64,000 nucleotides of DNA. Source: C-114 sp963719285 (GTDB lineage Bacteria; Chloroflexota; Limnocylindria; Limnocylindrales; CSP1-4). Of the stretch, positions 16,613 to 25,702 are shown piece after piece (position 1 is the stretch's first letter; the number at the start of each line of letters is the position of its first letter). The DNA lies in NCBI GenBank assembly GCA_963719285.1, contig CAVRBO010000004.1:248001-312000 (forward strand), read 5' to 3'. The notes beneath the pieces are model-generated. The model was given only the letters and a program-made list of their open reading frames with translations, was not told the DNA's origin and did no database searches. Both the position numbers and the translations under genes were made by a program.

Positions 16613-16957
16613 TCAGCCCTTGCCCTGGGCGATGAGCCGGGCACAATCGATGCAGTGCTCGGCCCACGGCAGGGCCTCGAGCCGGGCGGGCGCGATCGGC
16701 TTCCCGCAGCGCGTGCACGTCCCGAACGTGCCACCGTCCAACCGGGCGAGCGCAGCCTCGACGAGCGCCAGCTGGGCGATCGCCCGGTCGCGCAGGGCGA
16801 GGTCGCGCTGCTGCTCGAAGACGTGGGTGGCGGCCGCGGCCTGCGAACCGTACGTCATCTGTCCCGGGGCCTCGATCGTCGACGCGAGCTCCTCCCGAAG
16901 GCGGTCGCGCTCGGCCTCGAGCGTCGCGCGCGGATCGGCCCCGCTGGTCTCGTCCAT
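16613..16957 (-). CDS. DksA/TraR-type C4 zinc-finger protein
   Basis: 114 aa from ATG 16957. An N-terminal coiled coil (residues 10-75, rich in ERDRLREEL, QQRDLALRDRAI) is followed by CTRCGKPIAPARLEALPWAEHCIDC, the Cys4 finger of DksA/TraR/YocK proteins, which bind the secondary channel of RNA polymerase or act as general stress proteins. The start is supported by a TACCAT box 6 nt upstream (16964-16969), predicting a leaderless message. It diverges from the YHS gene and is followed by the dehydratase. Confidence 0.88.
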   Translation of the reverse strand: MDETSGADPRATLEAERDRLREELASTIEAPGQMTYGSQAAAATHVFEQQRDLALRDRAIAQLALVEAALARLDGGTFGTCTRCGKPIAPARLEALPWAEHCIDCARLIAQGKG

Positions 16958-16963
16958 CGACAG

Positions 16964-16969
16964 ATGGTA
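16964..16969 (-). promoter_or_regulatory. Leaderless -10 box of the DksA/TraR-type gene
   Basis: TACCAT on the minus strand, then 6 nt (ctgtcg), then ATG 16957. Confidence 0.5.
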
Positions 16970-17011
16970 AGCGCGCGCCGTACGGGGGTCCACACCGTCG
17001 CGACGTCCGCC

Positions 17012-17029
17012 GTATACTCCCGGGGAGTA
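17012..17029 (+). promoter_or_regulatory. Palindromic operator/promoter upstream of the YHS gene (CsoR- or MerR-type candidate)
   Basis: gtatactcccggggagta contains a perfect 7-bp inverted repeat (tactccc / gggagta) around one G. It also contains a -10-like TATACT (17013-17018). The identical 18 bp occurs at 54985-55002 before the copper ATPase and was not noticed elsewhere in the window. G/C-tract palindromes overlapping the promoter are typical of copper-responsive repressors such as CsoR; the regulator gene is not in this window. Confidence 0.7.
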
Positions 17030-17056
17030 CTCAAACGTCCGCCGGAGGTGCACACC

Positions 17057-17233
17057 GTGACGATCGTGAAGGATCCCGTCTGCGGGATGGAGGTCGAGGT
17101 CGAGACGACCCCGCCGGCGCTGACGACCGACTACAAGGGCAAGACCTACTACTTCTGCGGCCGGGGCTGCCTGCTCGACTTCAGGGACGACCCCGAGCGG
17201 ATCCTGGCGCCCGACTACAGACCGGCGATGTAG
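17057..17233 (+). CDS. YHS-domain heavy-metal-associated protein
   Basis: 58 aa from GTG 17057, chosen because a strong ribosome site (cggagg, 17043-17047) lies 8-9 nt upstream. KDPVCGMEVE and YYFCGRGCLLDFRDDPERIL form the YHS domain, with the pair of cysteine sites also seen at the N-terminus of CopA-like ATPases and in stand-alone copper/mercury-binding proteins. The shared operator with the P-type ATPase at 55 kb suggests that it acts in the same metal response, perhaps as a copper chaperone or buffer. Confidence 0.88.
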   Translation: MTIVKDPVCGMEVEVETTPPALTTDYKGKTYYFCGRGCLLDFRDDPERILAPDYRPAM

Positions 17234-17374
17234 GGACGGCCGCGCGTCCGGACCCGGCGCGGGGCGACACCCGACCCTGGTAAGTCGCAGCTGAAGCCGG
17301 CGTCGCCATCATCGTCGGGCGAGGTCGGAGGGCCGCCCGGTCCGGACCCGCCAGGGGCACGCCGGAGGTGCCCC

Positions 17375-17629
17375 ATGTCACGATTCCGTTCGGTGGCGGT
17401 CATCGCCCTGCTATGGGTCGCCGCGGTCGCGGGATCCTCGGCGCCCGACGGCTTCGGCGGCCAACGTCAGCCCGAGATGCCGCTGCTGGCCGCGACGGTC
17501 GCTCGGCCCGCACCGGCGGATGCGACGCCCGACGGACTCAGGAGAGGCAAGCGCTGGGCCCTCGTCGCGAACCCGGCCGGCAAGCGCTGGGACCTGCCCG
17601 ACGATCGCATCGGCTGGCGCTGGTCGTGA
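17375..17629 (+). CDS. Small exported protein with GKRW motifs, unknown function
   Basis: 84 aa from ATG 17375, with ggagg 9 nt upstream. The first 25 residues are a signal peptide or anchor (RFRSVAVIALLWVAAVAGSSA). The rest is Pro/Ala-rich and ends with two GKRW units: RRGKRWALVANP and AGKRWDLPDD. The AGKRW unit shares 16 identical bases (ggccggcaagcgctgg) with the 3' end of the riboswitch-linked peptide gene at 29.5 kb. No known domain. Translation is plausible from the ribosome site and codon pattern but unproven. It faces the polyamine permease gene with a 6-nt gap. Confidence 0.5.
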   Translation: MSRFRSVAVIALLWVAAVAGSSAPDGFGGQRQPEMPLLAATVARPAPADATPDGLRRGKRWALVANPAGKRWDLPDDRIGWRWS

Positions 17630-17635
17630 TGCGGG

Positions 17636-18430
17636 TCAGCGGCTGGTGACGCCCGTCGTGTCGGAGCTCAGGCGCTGGGCCAGGTAGACCGGCACGATCG
17701 AGATGACGATCACGAGCAGCGCCGCCACGTTCACGATCGGGCGCTGGGTCGGCTTGAAGAGCGTCGTGAAGATCCAGATCGGCAGGGTCGAGTCGGTGCC
17801 GGCCGTGAACCGCGTGACCACGACCTCGTCGAACGAGAGGGCGAACGCCAGGAGCCCGCCGGCCAGGAGCGCGGTGCGGACCATCGGGAACGTCACATAC
17901 CGGAAGGTCTGCCACGCGTCGGCGCCCAGGTCCATGGACGCCTCCTCGATCGAGCGGGAGGTGCGGCGGAGCCGGGCGATGACGTTGTTGAAGACGACGA
18001 CGATGCAGAACGTCGCGTGCCCGGCCGCGATCGTGAACGCCGAGAACCCGACGCCCGAGGCATTGATCGTGGCGCTCAGGGCCATGCCGGTGACGATCCC
18101 CGGCAGCGCGATCGGGAGCACGAACAGGAAGGAGACCGCATCGCGGCCGAAGAACGCGAAGCGGTGCAGGGCGAGCGCCGCGAGCGTCCCGAGCAGGATC
18201 GCGACGAGCGTGGCCGCAAGGCCGACACCGACCGACAGGATGATCGCGCTGTGCAGGTCGTCATTGGCGAAGGCCACCCCGAACCAGTCGGTCGTGAAGT
18301 TGAGGATCGGCCAGGTCTGGGCCCGGGACTCGTTGAATGCGTAGAGGGCGATGACGGCGATGGGCAGGTACAGGAACCCGAGCACCGCGGCGGTGGCGAG
18401 GCGGATCGCCATCCGACCGACCCTGGCCAT
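17636..18430 (-). CDS. ABC transporter permease, PotC-like (spermidine/putrescine family)
   Basis: 264 aa from ATG 18430, which overlaps the potB-like stop (TGATG). Six helices and the EAA loop EEASMDLGADAWQTFRYVTFP, which docks with the ATPase. PILNFTTDWFG and SFDEVVVTRFTAG are family-typical for PotC/YdcV permeases. It is the last gene of the operon running ATPase, binding protein, permease 1, permease 2. The substrate is probably a polyamine or a related cation. Confidence 0.9.
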   Translation of the reverse strand: MARVGRMAIRLATAAVLGFLYLPIAVIALYAFNESRAQTWPILNFTTDWFGVAFANDDLHSAIILSVGVGLAATLVAILLGTLAALALHRFAFFGRDAVSFLFVLPIALPGIVTGMALSATINASGVGFSAFTIAAGHATFCIVVVFNNVIARLRRTSRSIEEASMDLGADAWQTFRYVTFPMVRTALLAGGLLAFALSFDEVVVTRFTAGTDSTLPIWIFTTLFKPTQRPIVNVAALLVIVISIVPVYLAQRLSSDTTGVTSR

Positions 18431-19320
18431 CACAGCGACTCGAACGCACCCAGGCGGCGCGCTCCCAGCAGGTAGATGGCCATGATCCCGATCGGGACGA
18501 GCGCGAACGCGGCCGCGAACGGGACGTTGTTCGCGACGCCCTGGTTGTCGAACACGACGTTCCCGATGAACTTGGTGTCGGCCATGAGTTGCGGCGCCAC
18601 GTAGTCGCCGAGCGTGAGCGAGAAGGTGAAGATCGAGCCCGCGGCGACCGCGGGGAGGACGAGCGGCAGGACGACCCGTCGGAAGGTCATCCAGCCCCGT
18701 CCGCCGAGATCGGCCGAGGCCTCCAGGACCGACGACGGGATGCGTTCCAAACCCGCGTAGATCGGCAGGATCATGTACGGCAGCCAGAGGTAGCAGAACG
18801 CCACGACCATGGACGAGTCCGACAGCCCGGGGCTGAGGCCGGCCTGTCCGAACAGGCCGAGGAACCACTCGAGCAGCCCGCCCTGCGCGAAGATGATCCG
18901 CCAGGCGTAGATCTTGACGAGGTAGCTCGCCCAGAGCGGCAGCAGAATCATGACGAACAGGATCGAGCGGACCCGCCTCGAGGCGATCCGGGCCATGAAG
19001 TAGGCGATGGGGAACGCGACGACGATGTCGACGATCGTCACGATCGTGGCGACGAGGACGGTCCGAAACGCGATCGTGCGGTAGACCGGTTCAGACGCGA
19101 GCAGTTGGAAGTTCTGGAGGCTGAAGTCGTGCTTGACCGCCGATGTGGTCGGGTCGAGGTACCAGAACGCGCTGAGGAGCAGGATCGCCAACGACCCGAG
19201 GTAGACAACACCGAACCAGCCGAGCGGTGGCGTCAGCAGGAGCAGCAGCTGCACCGCGCGCCGCCGCCACAGGGCCGCCTGCAGGCGCCGGAACGGGCTC
19301 GAACGACCTGGGGATGTCAT
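18430..19320 (-). CDS. ABC transporter permease, PotB-like
   Basis: 296 aa from ATG 19320. An Arg-rich N-terminus, then six helices; the EAA motif is LEASADLGGRGWMTFRRVVLP. LGDYVAPQLMADTKFIGNVV resembles the PotB/YdcU subgroup. It lies 61 nt after the binding-protein stop and overlaps the PotC-like gene. It forms the heterodimeric channel with that gene's product. Confidence 0.9.
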   Translation of the reverse strand: MTSPGRSSPFRRLQAALWRRRAVQLLLLLTPPLGWFGVVYLGSLAILLLSAFWYLDPTTSAVKHDFSLQNFQLLASEPVYRTIAFRTVLVATIVTIVDIVVAFPIAYFMARIASRRVRSILFVMILLPLWASYLVKIYAWRIIFAQGGLLEWFLGLFGQAGLSPGLSDSSMVVAFCYLWLPYMILPIYAGLERIPSSVLEASADLGGRGWMTFRRVVLPLVLPAVAAGSIFTFSLTLGDYVAPQLMADTKFIGNVVFDNQGVANNVPFAAAFALVPIGIMAIYLLGARRLGAFESL

Positions 19321-19381
19321 CCGACGAAGGGTGTCGACCGGGCCGGGGCGATGGCCCCGGCCCGGTCCGTGCGATCGACGA

Positions 19382-20662
19382 TCAGCCGCGGATCTCGGTC
19401 CATTTCTGGGTCCAGACCGAGTAGTCGATGCAGGTCTGCCCGCGGCTGTCACCGCAGTCCGCCTGGGGGGTCTTCCAGAAGCTGATCGCGTCGTAGAACG
19501 ACTTGTCGTTGACCCGGTACGCGGTGCAGAAGTTCGCCAGCGCATACGGGCCCACGCCCCCGTCCTTGTCGAGCAGGTCGCAGGCCTTGGGGTTGGCCGG
19601 GGACTCGCCGAACGACTCGGCGACCTGGGCCTGCACATCCGGGGTGACCATCCAGGCCATCCACTTGTACATGCAGTTGGGGTGCTTGGCGTGGGCCGAC
19701 ATCATCCACGTGTCCGCCCAGCCGGTCATTCCCTCGGCCGGCACGACGGCCTCGACCTTGACCTTCTCGCTCTTGAGGAAGTTGACCTGGTACGGCCAGG
19801 TCGTGCCGACCGTCGTCGTCCCGTTCGTGAAGAAGTCGATGTTGTCCCCGAAGGTGCCCCAGTACTTGCCGACGAACGGTTTCTGGTCCTTGAGCAGCTG
19901 GACCGCCGCGTCGAGCTGTGGCTGGGTCAGTTCATAGACATCGGTGATGCCGAGGTCGGGCTTGTGGGCCTTGAGGTAGAGGGCGGCGTCGGCGATGTAG
20001 ATCGGGCTGTCGTAGTCGGTGACCTTGCCCTTGTAGGCGCCCATCTTGGCCGTATCGAAGACCGCGTCCCAGCTCGTCGGGGCCGGGTTGAAGAGGTCCG
20101 TCCGGTACATGAGCGAGTTGCCGCCCCATCCGTGCGAGACGCCGTAGTGGACGCCGTTGACGGTGTTGTGGGCCGGTGACTGGAGGAACGGTGCGATGTC
20201 CTTCCAGTCGGGGATCAGGTCCGGGTTGATCGGCGCGACATCGCCGTTGGCGATGAGCCGGTTGGACGCGTCGCCCGAGGCCGACACGCCGTCATAGACG
20301 GTGCCGCCGCCCTGGCGCATGAGCGTGACCATCTCGTCGGACGTCCCGCCCGGCTTGGCGTTGACCTTGCAGCCGGTCGCCGTCTCGAACGGATGGACCC
20401 AGTCGTAGGCCTTCTCGACCGAGCCGTCCTGGGCGTAGCCGTCCCAGACGATGATGTTGAGCTCGCCCTCACCCGGGCCGATGGACGTCGGCAAGCTCGG
20501 GCCGGCCGCCGTCGGCGAAACGGACGGGCTGGCGGCCGCGGATTCCGGGGCCGCGGTCGCGGGCGCCGACGTCGGTGCCGGGCTGGGCGTGGCCGAGCTG
20601 GAACAGGCCGTGGAGACGAGGCCGATGACGGCCAACGCTCCGAACAGGGATCGCGTACGCAT
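19382..20662 (-). CDS. Extracellular polyamine-type solute-binding lipoprotein (PotD/PotF family)
   Basis: 426 aa from ATG 20662, with an excellent ribosome site (ggaggagg). The lipobox is LVSTACSSS, then a Ser/Thr/Pro/Ala-rich tether. The binding domain begins at GELNIIVWDGY, with DEMVTLMRQGGGTVYDGV and NSLMYRTDLFNP typical of PotD/PotF and spermidine/putrescine-binding proteins. It is anchored outside the membrane and hands substrate to the PotB/PotC-like permeases. The ligand-contact residues could not be confirmed by eye. Confidence 0.9.
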   Translation of the reverse strand: MRTRSLFGALAVIGLVSTACSSSATPSPAPTSAPATAAPESAAASPSVSPTAAGPSLPTSIGPGEGELNIIVWDGYAQDGSVEKAYDWVHPFETATGCKVNAKPGGTSDEMVTLMRQGGGTVYDGVSASGDASNRLIANGDVAPINPDLIPDWKDIAPFLQSPAHNTVNGVHYGVSHGWGGNSLMYRTDLFNPAPTSWDAVFDTAKMGAYKGKVTDYDSPIYIADAALYLKAHKPDLGITDVYELTQPQLDAAVQLLKDQKPFVGKYWGTFGDNIDFFTNGTTTVGTTWPYQVNFLKSEKVKVEAVVPAEGMTGWADTWMMSAHAKHPNCMYKWMAWMVTPDVQAQVAESFGESPANPKACDLLDKDGGVGPYALANFCTAYRVNDKSFYDAISFWKTPQADCGDSRGQTCIDYSVWTQKWTEIRG

Positions 20663-20682
20663 GCTCCTCCTCCGATCCTCCG

Positions 20683-21780
20683 TCAATCAGCGACGGGGAA
20701 GTTGTGCTGCCGCTTCCACGTGAGCCGGACAGCCTTGCCCTGTTGTGCGAGCGCCTCCATGGAGGAGGTCGCCAGGTTCTGCTGGGTGACCACGAGTTCG
20801 CCGCCCACGTCGAGCGCGATGACATAGCGGGTGTCCGAGCCGAGATAGACCACGCTCCGGATACGACCCTCGGCCGTGGACTCGTCCGGCCCGACCGGCG
20901 TACCGGGCTCGCCCATGCGGATCTTCTCCGGGCGGACGGTGAACGTGCCGTCGCTGCCGACGACCGCTCGGGCCGTCTCGCCTCGCAGGAGGTTGGACGT
21001 TCCGACGAAGCCCGCGACGAACGCGGTGGCCGGGCGTTCGTAGACATCCGCGGGCGTCCCGATCTGCTCGATCCGGCCCCGATTGAACACGGCCAGCCGG
21101 TCGCTCATGGTGAGCGCCTCCTCCTGGTCGTGGGTGACGTAGATGAAGGTGATGCCGACCTCGGTCTGGATCGCCTTGAGCTCGATCTGCATCTCCTCGC
21201 GGAGCTTGAGGTCGAGCGCCCCGAGCGGCTCGTCTAGGAGCAGCACCCGGGGCCGGTTCACGAGGGCGCGCGCGAGGGCGACCCGCTGGCGCTGGCCACC
21301 CGACAGCTGCGCCGGCTTGCGCCCGTCGAAGCCTTCCAGGCGGACCATCCGGAGCGCTTCCGCGACGCGCGTCACGCGTTCGGGCCGGGCGACCTTCTTG
21401 ACCATGAGCCCGTACTCGACATTCCGCCCGACGGTCATGTGCGGGAAGAGCGCGTAGTCCTGGAAGACGGTGTTCACGTCCCGCTCGAACGGTGCCTGGC
21501 GGGTCACGTCGCGTCCGTGGAGCAGGATCCGCCCGCTCGTCGGCAGCTCGAACCCGGCGATCATCCGGAGCATCGTCGTCTTGCCCGAGCCCGACGGCCC
21601 CAGCATCGAGAAGAACTCGCCGTCGCGCACCTCGAGGTCGATGGCGTCCACCGCGGCGACGTCGCCGAAGCGCTTCGAGACACCCTCGAGCCGCACCGCC
21701 GCCTCGCCCGACGAGGAGGCCGGACGGGTGGGCTCGGCGACACTCGTCGCGGGCCCGGATGTCTCCACGGGGACGGTCAC
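20683..21780 (-). CDS. ABC transporter ATP-binding protein, PotA-like
   Basis: 365 aa from GTG 21780. Walker A is GPSGSGKTTML, Q-loop VFQDYALFPHMTV, signature LSGGQRQRVALARAL, Walker B VLLLDEPLGALD, switch His YVTHDQEEAL. It carries the C-terminal TOBE/OB domain of PotA/CysA-type ATPases (VRPEKIRMGEPG). It is the first gene of the four-gene polyamine-type operon, 20 nt before the binding-protein start. A TTGACA lies at 21833-21838 on the minus strand as a possible -35; no convincing -10 was seen. Confidence 0.92.
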   Translation of the reverse strand: MTVPVETSGPATSVAEPTRPASSSGEAAVRLEGVSKRFGDVAAVDAIDLEVRDGEFFSMLGPSGSGKTTMLRMIAGFELPTSGRILLHGRDVTRQAPFERDVNTVFQDYALFPHMTVGRNVEYGLMVKKVARPERVTRVAEALRMVRLEGFDGRKPAQLSGGQRQRVALARALVNRPRVLLLDEPLGALDLKLREEMQIELKAIQTEVGITFIYVTHDQEEALTMSDRLAVFNRGRIEQIGTPADVYERPATAFVAGFVGTSNLLRGETARAVVGSDGTFTVRPEKIRMGEPGTPVGPDESTAEGRIRSVVYLGSDTRYVIALDVGGELVVTQQNLATSSMEALAQQGKAVRLTWKRQHNFPVAD

Positions 21781-21902
21781 GCGCTACCTCGGTCGGGTGG
21801 GTGGCGGCACTCTGCGGCGTCGGCGCGGCCAGTGTCAAGACACGGGCCGAGCGACGGGACGTGGACCGGGATGGGAGCCGCAACCGCGACCCCCATCGGC
21901 CC

Positions 21903-21908
21903 TAGACT
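21903..21908 (+). promoter_or_regulatory. Leaderless -10 box of the cupredoxin gene
   Basis: TAGACT followed by 6 nt (cggccc) and GTG 21915. Confidence 0.5.
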
Positions 21909-21914
21909 CGGCCC

Positions 21915-22427
21915 GTGATCCCCCGACTCCGCCGGGCCCCGGCGGTCGCCCTGGCCGTGCTCGTGCCGCTCGCGCTGTTCGGCGCGGCCGGCTGTGCGCC
22001 GGTGCCGGCGGGGCCGACCCCCGTCCCCACTCCGGGCACGCCCGCCCACCCGCGCGAGGTCAACATCATCGCCCGGGAGTACACCTTCGACCCATCGACG
22101 GTGGAGTTCGTCCGGGGCGAGACGGTCCTGCTCCACGTCGTGAACGCCGGGCTGGACATCCACGAGGTCGTCATCGGCGACACGACGACCCAGGACGCGT
22201 GGGAGGTCGCGGAGGCCGCGGTGGCGGGCGCCCCACCGGGACCCACCCCGGTCGTCAGCGTCCCGCCCGACCGCGCCGGGCTGAGGATCGTCGTCTCGTC
22301 CGGGCAACGCATGGACGCGCTCTGGACGGTGCCCGCGACGGACGTCCCGGCCCTGATCGTGGGCTGCCACATCCCCGGCCATTGGGCCCGCGGGATGCAG
22401 GTGCCGGTCCGGTTCATCGAACCCTGA
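21915..22427 (+). CDS. Cupredoxin-like lipoprotein
   Basis: 170 aa from GTG 21915. A lipobox (LFGAAGCAPV) and a proline-rich spacer precede a cupredoxin fold: a first strand with EYTFDPSTVEFVRGETVLLHV, then GLDIHEVVIG (His), and near the end VGCHIPGHWARGMQV (Cys, His and Met), consistent with type-1 copper ligands. It is probably a periplasmic-face electron carrier or copper-binding protein. It diverges from the PotA-like gene and precedes a ferredoxin. It is not part of the oxidase operon. Confidence 0.8.
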   Translation: MIPRLRRAPAVALAVLVPLALFGAAGCAPVPAGPTPVPTPGTPAHPREVNIIAREYTFDPSTVEFVRGETVLLHVVNAGLDIHEVVIGDTTTQDAWEVAEAAVAGAPPGPTPVVSVPPDRAGLRIVVSSGQRMDALWTVPATDVPALIVGCHIPGHWARGMQVPVRFIEP

Positions 22428-22574
22428 AGTTCGGCCCGGAGGCGGCCCGGTCGGTCCGCGCGAGCCGAGGCGCCGGGATGGTACGCTGCGGCCGCGTCGT
22501 ACGACGAGCGTCCGACGCCACGAGAGGACCCGAGAGGGACCCGGGCCGGCCGGGTCGGCGCGAGGAGATCACGA

Positions 22575-22862
<288 letters not shown>

Positions 22863-22929
22863 CATCGTCGGGGCACCCGGTTCCGGCGGGTCCGGGGTGT
22901 TCGATACGGGAGCGGTGAGCCGGCGCGGC

Positions 22930-22935
22930 TAGACT
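22930..22935 (+). promoter_or_regulatory. Leaderless -10 box of the BtuF-like gene
   Basis: TAGACT followed by 6 nt (ccctgc) and ATG 22942. Confidence 0.5.
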
Positions 22936-22941
22936 CCCTGC

Positions 22942-23871
22942 ATGAGGATCGTCTCTCTCGTCCCGTCCGCGACCGAGATCGTCTGTGCCCTTGGCCTGTC
23001 CCGCCAGCTGGTGGGCGTCACCCACGAGTGCGACTACCCGATCGAGGCGCTCGGCAAGACCGTCGTGACCCGTCCGCTCGTCGACCTGCGCGGCGCCACG
23101 GACGCCGCGATCGACCGCCGCGTCGGGGCGGCCGCGGCGGCCGGGAGCCCCATCTTCGCGGTCGACGAGGACGCCATCCGGCGAGCCAGGCCCGAACTGA
23201 TCATCACCCAGGGCCTGTGCGCGGTGTGTGCCCCCGGCGGCGCGTCGGTCGCCGAGATGGCCCGGTCGATCGACCCGGCGATCAGCGTCGTCTCGCTCGA
23301 ACCGTCGAGCCTGGAGGGCATCTTCAACTCGATCTCCACGATCGGCGCGATGACCGAGACCGAGCACAAGGCGATGGCCCTGCTCGGCCGGCTGCGCGGT
23401 CGGCTGGGGCGGCTCGAACAGAAGGTGGCCAAGAGCCGCAACGCCGGCCACCAGCCGCTCCGCGTCGTCGGGCTGGAGTGGCTCGATCCGCCGATGGCCC
23501 TCGGCCACTGGATCCCGGAGCAGATCCGGCGGGCCGGTGGGTGGGACCTCCTCGGCCACGAGGGCGAGAAGTCGGTCCGGACCACCTGGTCGGCGATCCG
23601 GGCCGTGGAGCCGGACATGATCCTCCTCATGCCGTGTGGCTACGACCTGGATGAGACCAAGCGCGCGTTCGCACGCATGCCGCGGCCGGCCTTCTGGGGC
23701 GAGCTCATGGCCGTCCAGCGCCAGAACGTCATCGCCCTCGACGGTTCGGCGTTCTTCGACCGCCCCGGGCCACGGGTCATCGACGGCATCTCCCTGCTGG
23801 CCGAGATCTTCGATCCGGACCGGTTCGTCGACGTCTCCCCGCCGATGAGCTGGGAACCGATCCCGGTCTGA
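22942..23871 (+). CDS. BtuF/FhuD-like cobalamin-binding protein without signal peptide
   Basis: 309 aa. It opens with MRIVSLVPSATEIVCALGL and VGVTHECDYP, the conserved start of the BtuF-like helical-backbone metal-receptor fold, followed by PELIITQGLCAVCAPGG and PCGYDLDETKRA. No signal sequence precedes the fold, so it is probably cytoplasmic. This subgroup is common in bacteria and archaea and is annotated as cobalamin-binding or corrinoid-related, but the ligand is not proven. There is no permease next to it. Confidence 0.82.
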   Translation: MRIVSLVPSATEIVCALGLSRQLVGVTHECDYPIEALGKTVVTRPLVDLRGATDAAIDRRVGAAAAAGSPIFAVDEDAIRRARPELIITQGLCAVCAPGGASVAEMARSIDPAISVVSLEPSSLEGIFNSISTIGAMTETEHKAMALLGRLRGRLGRLEQKVAKSRNAGHQPLRVVGLEWLDPPMALGHWIPEQIRRAGGWDLLGHEGEKSVRTTWSAIRAVEPDMILLMPCGYDLDETKRAFARMPRPAFWGELMAVQRQNVIALDGSAFFDRPGPRVIDGISLLAEIFDPDRFVDVSPPMSWEPIPV

Positions 23872-23882
23872 GCAGGTCGCCG

Positions 23883-24821
23883 GTGCCGTTCCTCGCCTCG
23901 TTCTCCTGCCTCTGGTGCGGCTCGCCCCACGCGACCCGCGGGGACGACGATCTCGAGGGCTGGGCCCAGCTCTGCCCGGACTGCCTGGGTCGCGCCGGCG
24001 AGAACCCGTTCCTGCGGTTCCGGCTGCGGGACGCGCTGGTCGAGCGGGCCGCGGCGGCGAAGCCGGCCCAGGGAGCTGTCGCGATCGCCACGGCCGGTGT
24101 GCCCGCGCCGGAATCGCCGGTCGCCGGACTCGATCTCGAGATGGTCGCCTACTACGAGGCGCGGGCCGGCGAGTACGACGACTGGTATCTCCGCCGCGGC
24201 CGATACAGCCACGGGCCGATCGACGACATGGCCTGGCGGTCCGACCTGGACACGGCCGGCCGCTGGCTCGACGACCTCGGCCTGCACGGTCGCATCGTCG
24301 AGCTCGCAACGGGCACGGGCTGGTGGTCGCCGCTCCTCGCCGGCCGCGGCGAGCTGTGGTGCTACGACGCGGCCGAGGCGCCTCTCGAGCTCGCCCGGCA
24401 GCGGCTCGTCGCGCACGACCTGCGGGCCCATCTCCATGTCCGCGACGCGTGGGCCGAGCCCGAGTTCGAAGCCGATGCCCTGTTCATGGGCTTCTGGCTG
24501 AGCCACGTCCCGCGACCCAGCCTCGGGGCGTTCCTGGCGCTTGCCCGGCGCTGGCTCGTGCCCGGCGGCACGATCGCGTTCATCGACTCGCGCCACGATC
24601 CGTCGTCCTCGGCCCACGACCACCGGCCGTCGGCGGACGCGACGAGCGTCGAGCGGTCGCTCGCGGATGGGCGGACATTCACCATCCCGAAGGTCTTCTA
24701 CGCTCCGGCCGAGCTCGAGGAGGCGCTCCTGATGGCCGGGTTCGAACGGCCCACCGTCACCTCGACCGCCCGATTCTTCCTGCTCGGGACCGCCCGGGCC
24801 GGAGCAGCGCCGGCGTCCTGA
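23883..24821 (+). CDS. Class I SAM-dependent methyltransferase with N-terminal zinc ribbon
   Basis: 312 aa from GTG 23883. CLWCGSPH (residues 9-16) and CPDCLGRAGENPF (about 37) form a Cys4 ribbon. The methyltransferase core begins near residue 95 (YYEARAGEYDDWYLRRGRY), with motif I VELATGTGWWSPLLA and post-I YDAAEAPLELAR. The motif LFMGFWLSHVP and WLVPGGTIAFIDSRHD complete a small-molecule MTase pattern. It lies 11 nt after the BtuF-like gene, so they may be cotranscribed. The substrate is unknown. Confidence 0.82.
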   Translation: MPFLASFSCLWCGSPHATRGDDDLEGWAQLCPDCLGRAGENPFLRFRLRDALVERAAAAKPAQGAVAIATAGVPAPESPVAGLDLEMVAYYEARAGEYDDWYLRRGRYSHGPIDDMAWRSDLDTAGRWLDDLGLHGRIVELATGTGWWSPLLAGRGELWCYDAAEAPLELARQRLVAHDLRAHLHVRDAWAEPEFEADALFMGFWLSHVPRPSLGAFLALARRWLVPGGTIAFIDSRHDPSSSAHDHRPSADATSVERSLADGRTFTIPKVFYAPAELEEALLMAGFERPTVTSTARFFLLGTARAGAAPAS

Positions 24822-24831
24822 GGGCCGCCGG

Positions 24832-24837
24832 TATACT
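24832..24837 (+). promoter_or_regulatory. Leaderless -10 box of proC
   Basis: TATACT followed by 7 nt (cgcggcc) and ATG 24845. Confidence 0.45.
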
Positions 24838-24844
24838 CGCGGCC

Positions 24845-25702
24845 ATGTCCCCCCTCACCCAGCGCACGATCGCGACCGTGGGTTCGGGCGTCATGGCCGA
24901 GGCCATGATCGCCGGCCTGCTCCGGGGCGCCCTCGTCGAGCCCGGCCAGGTCGTGGCCAGCCATCCCCGGGCCGAGCGGCGGGCCGAGCTGGAGCAGGCG
25001 TACGGGATCCGGACGACGAGTTCGAACACCGAGGCGGTCGACGGCGCCGACGTGATCGTCCTCGCGATCAAGCCCCAGATGCTGGCCCGGGTGGGCCGCG
25101 AGATCGGCCCGCGACTGCGCGACGGGCAGCTGATCCTGTCGGTCATCGCCGGCGCGACCACGACGGCCCTCATCGGCTTCCTCGGCCACACCCAGGTCGT
25201 CCGGAGCATGCCCAACACGCCGGCCCGCCTCGGCCGCGGCATGACCGTCTGGTATGCCACGCCGAGCACGAGCGCCGAGCAGCGCGCCCAGGCGAGCGCC
25301 CTCCTCCGCGCACTCGGCCACGAGATCGAGGTCGACGACGAGCGCTTCGTGGCGATGGCCACGGCGGTCAGCGGGACTGGACCCACCTACGTGTTCCTCG
25401 TCATGGAGGCCCTCATCGACGCGGCCGTCCATCTCGGGTTCCCGCGCCACGTCGCCCATGACCTCGTCGTCGAGACGCTCGAGGGCAGCACCGCGTTCGC
25501 CAAGGCCAGCGGCGACCACCCGGCCGTGCTCCGGAACATGGTCACCTCGCCCGGCGGCACGTCCGCCGCAGCCCTCCACGAGCTCGAGTCCGGGCGTCTG
25601 CGGACGGTCCTCTCGGAGGCCGTGTGGGCCGCCTTCCGGCGGACGGTCGAGCTCGGCGAGGAGTTGGAGGCGACCGTCGCCCGCGACACGACCGGCGGAT
25701 GA
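24845..25702 (+). CDS. proC: Pyrroline-5-carboxylate reductase
   Basis: 285 aa from ATG 24845. The Rossmann loop is TVGSGVMAEAMIAGLL, followed by VLAIKPQM, SVIAGATT, and RSMPNTPA. The C-terminal dimerisation/substrate domain has AVSGTGPTYVFLVMEALIDA and MVTSPGGTSAAALHEL. It catalyses the NAD(P)H-dependent last step of proline synthesis. Length matches the family (about 270-280 aa). The next gene overlaps its stop (ATGA). Confidence 0.93.
   Translation: MSPLTQRTIATVGSGVMAEAMIAGLLRGALVEPGQVVASHPRAERRAELEQAYGIRTTSSNTEAVDGADVIVLAIKPQMLARVGREIGPRLRDGQLILSVIAGATTTALIGFLGHTQVVRSMPNTPARLGRGMTVWYATPSTSAEQRAQASALLRALGHEIEVDDERFVAMATAVSGTGPTYVFLVMEALIDAAVHLGFPRHVAHDLVVETLEGSTAFAKASGDHPAVLRNMVTSPGGTSAAALHELESGRLRTVLSEAVWAAFRRTVELGEELEATVARDTTGG

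Noticed and set aside
17240..17330. A second GEMM-like RNA before the 84-aa GKRW protein
   Set aside because: ggggcgacacc and gtcgcagctgaagcc resemble the GEMM core only loosely and the GNRA hairpin is missing.
22428..22574. Gap before the ferredoxin gene
   Set aside because: A TACGCT (about 22482) may be a -10, but no partner -35 is convincing; not annotated.
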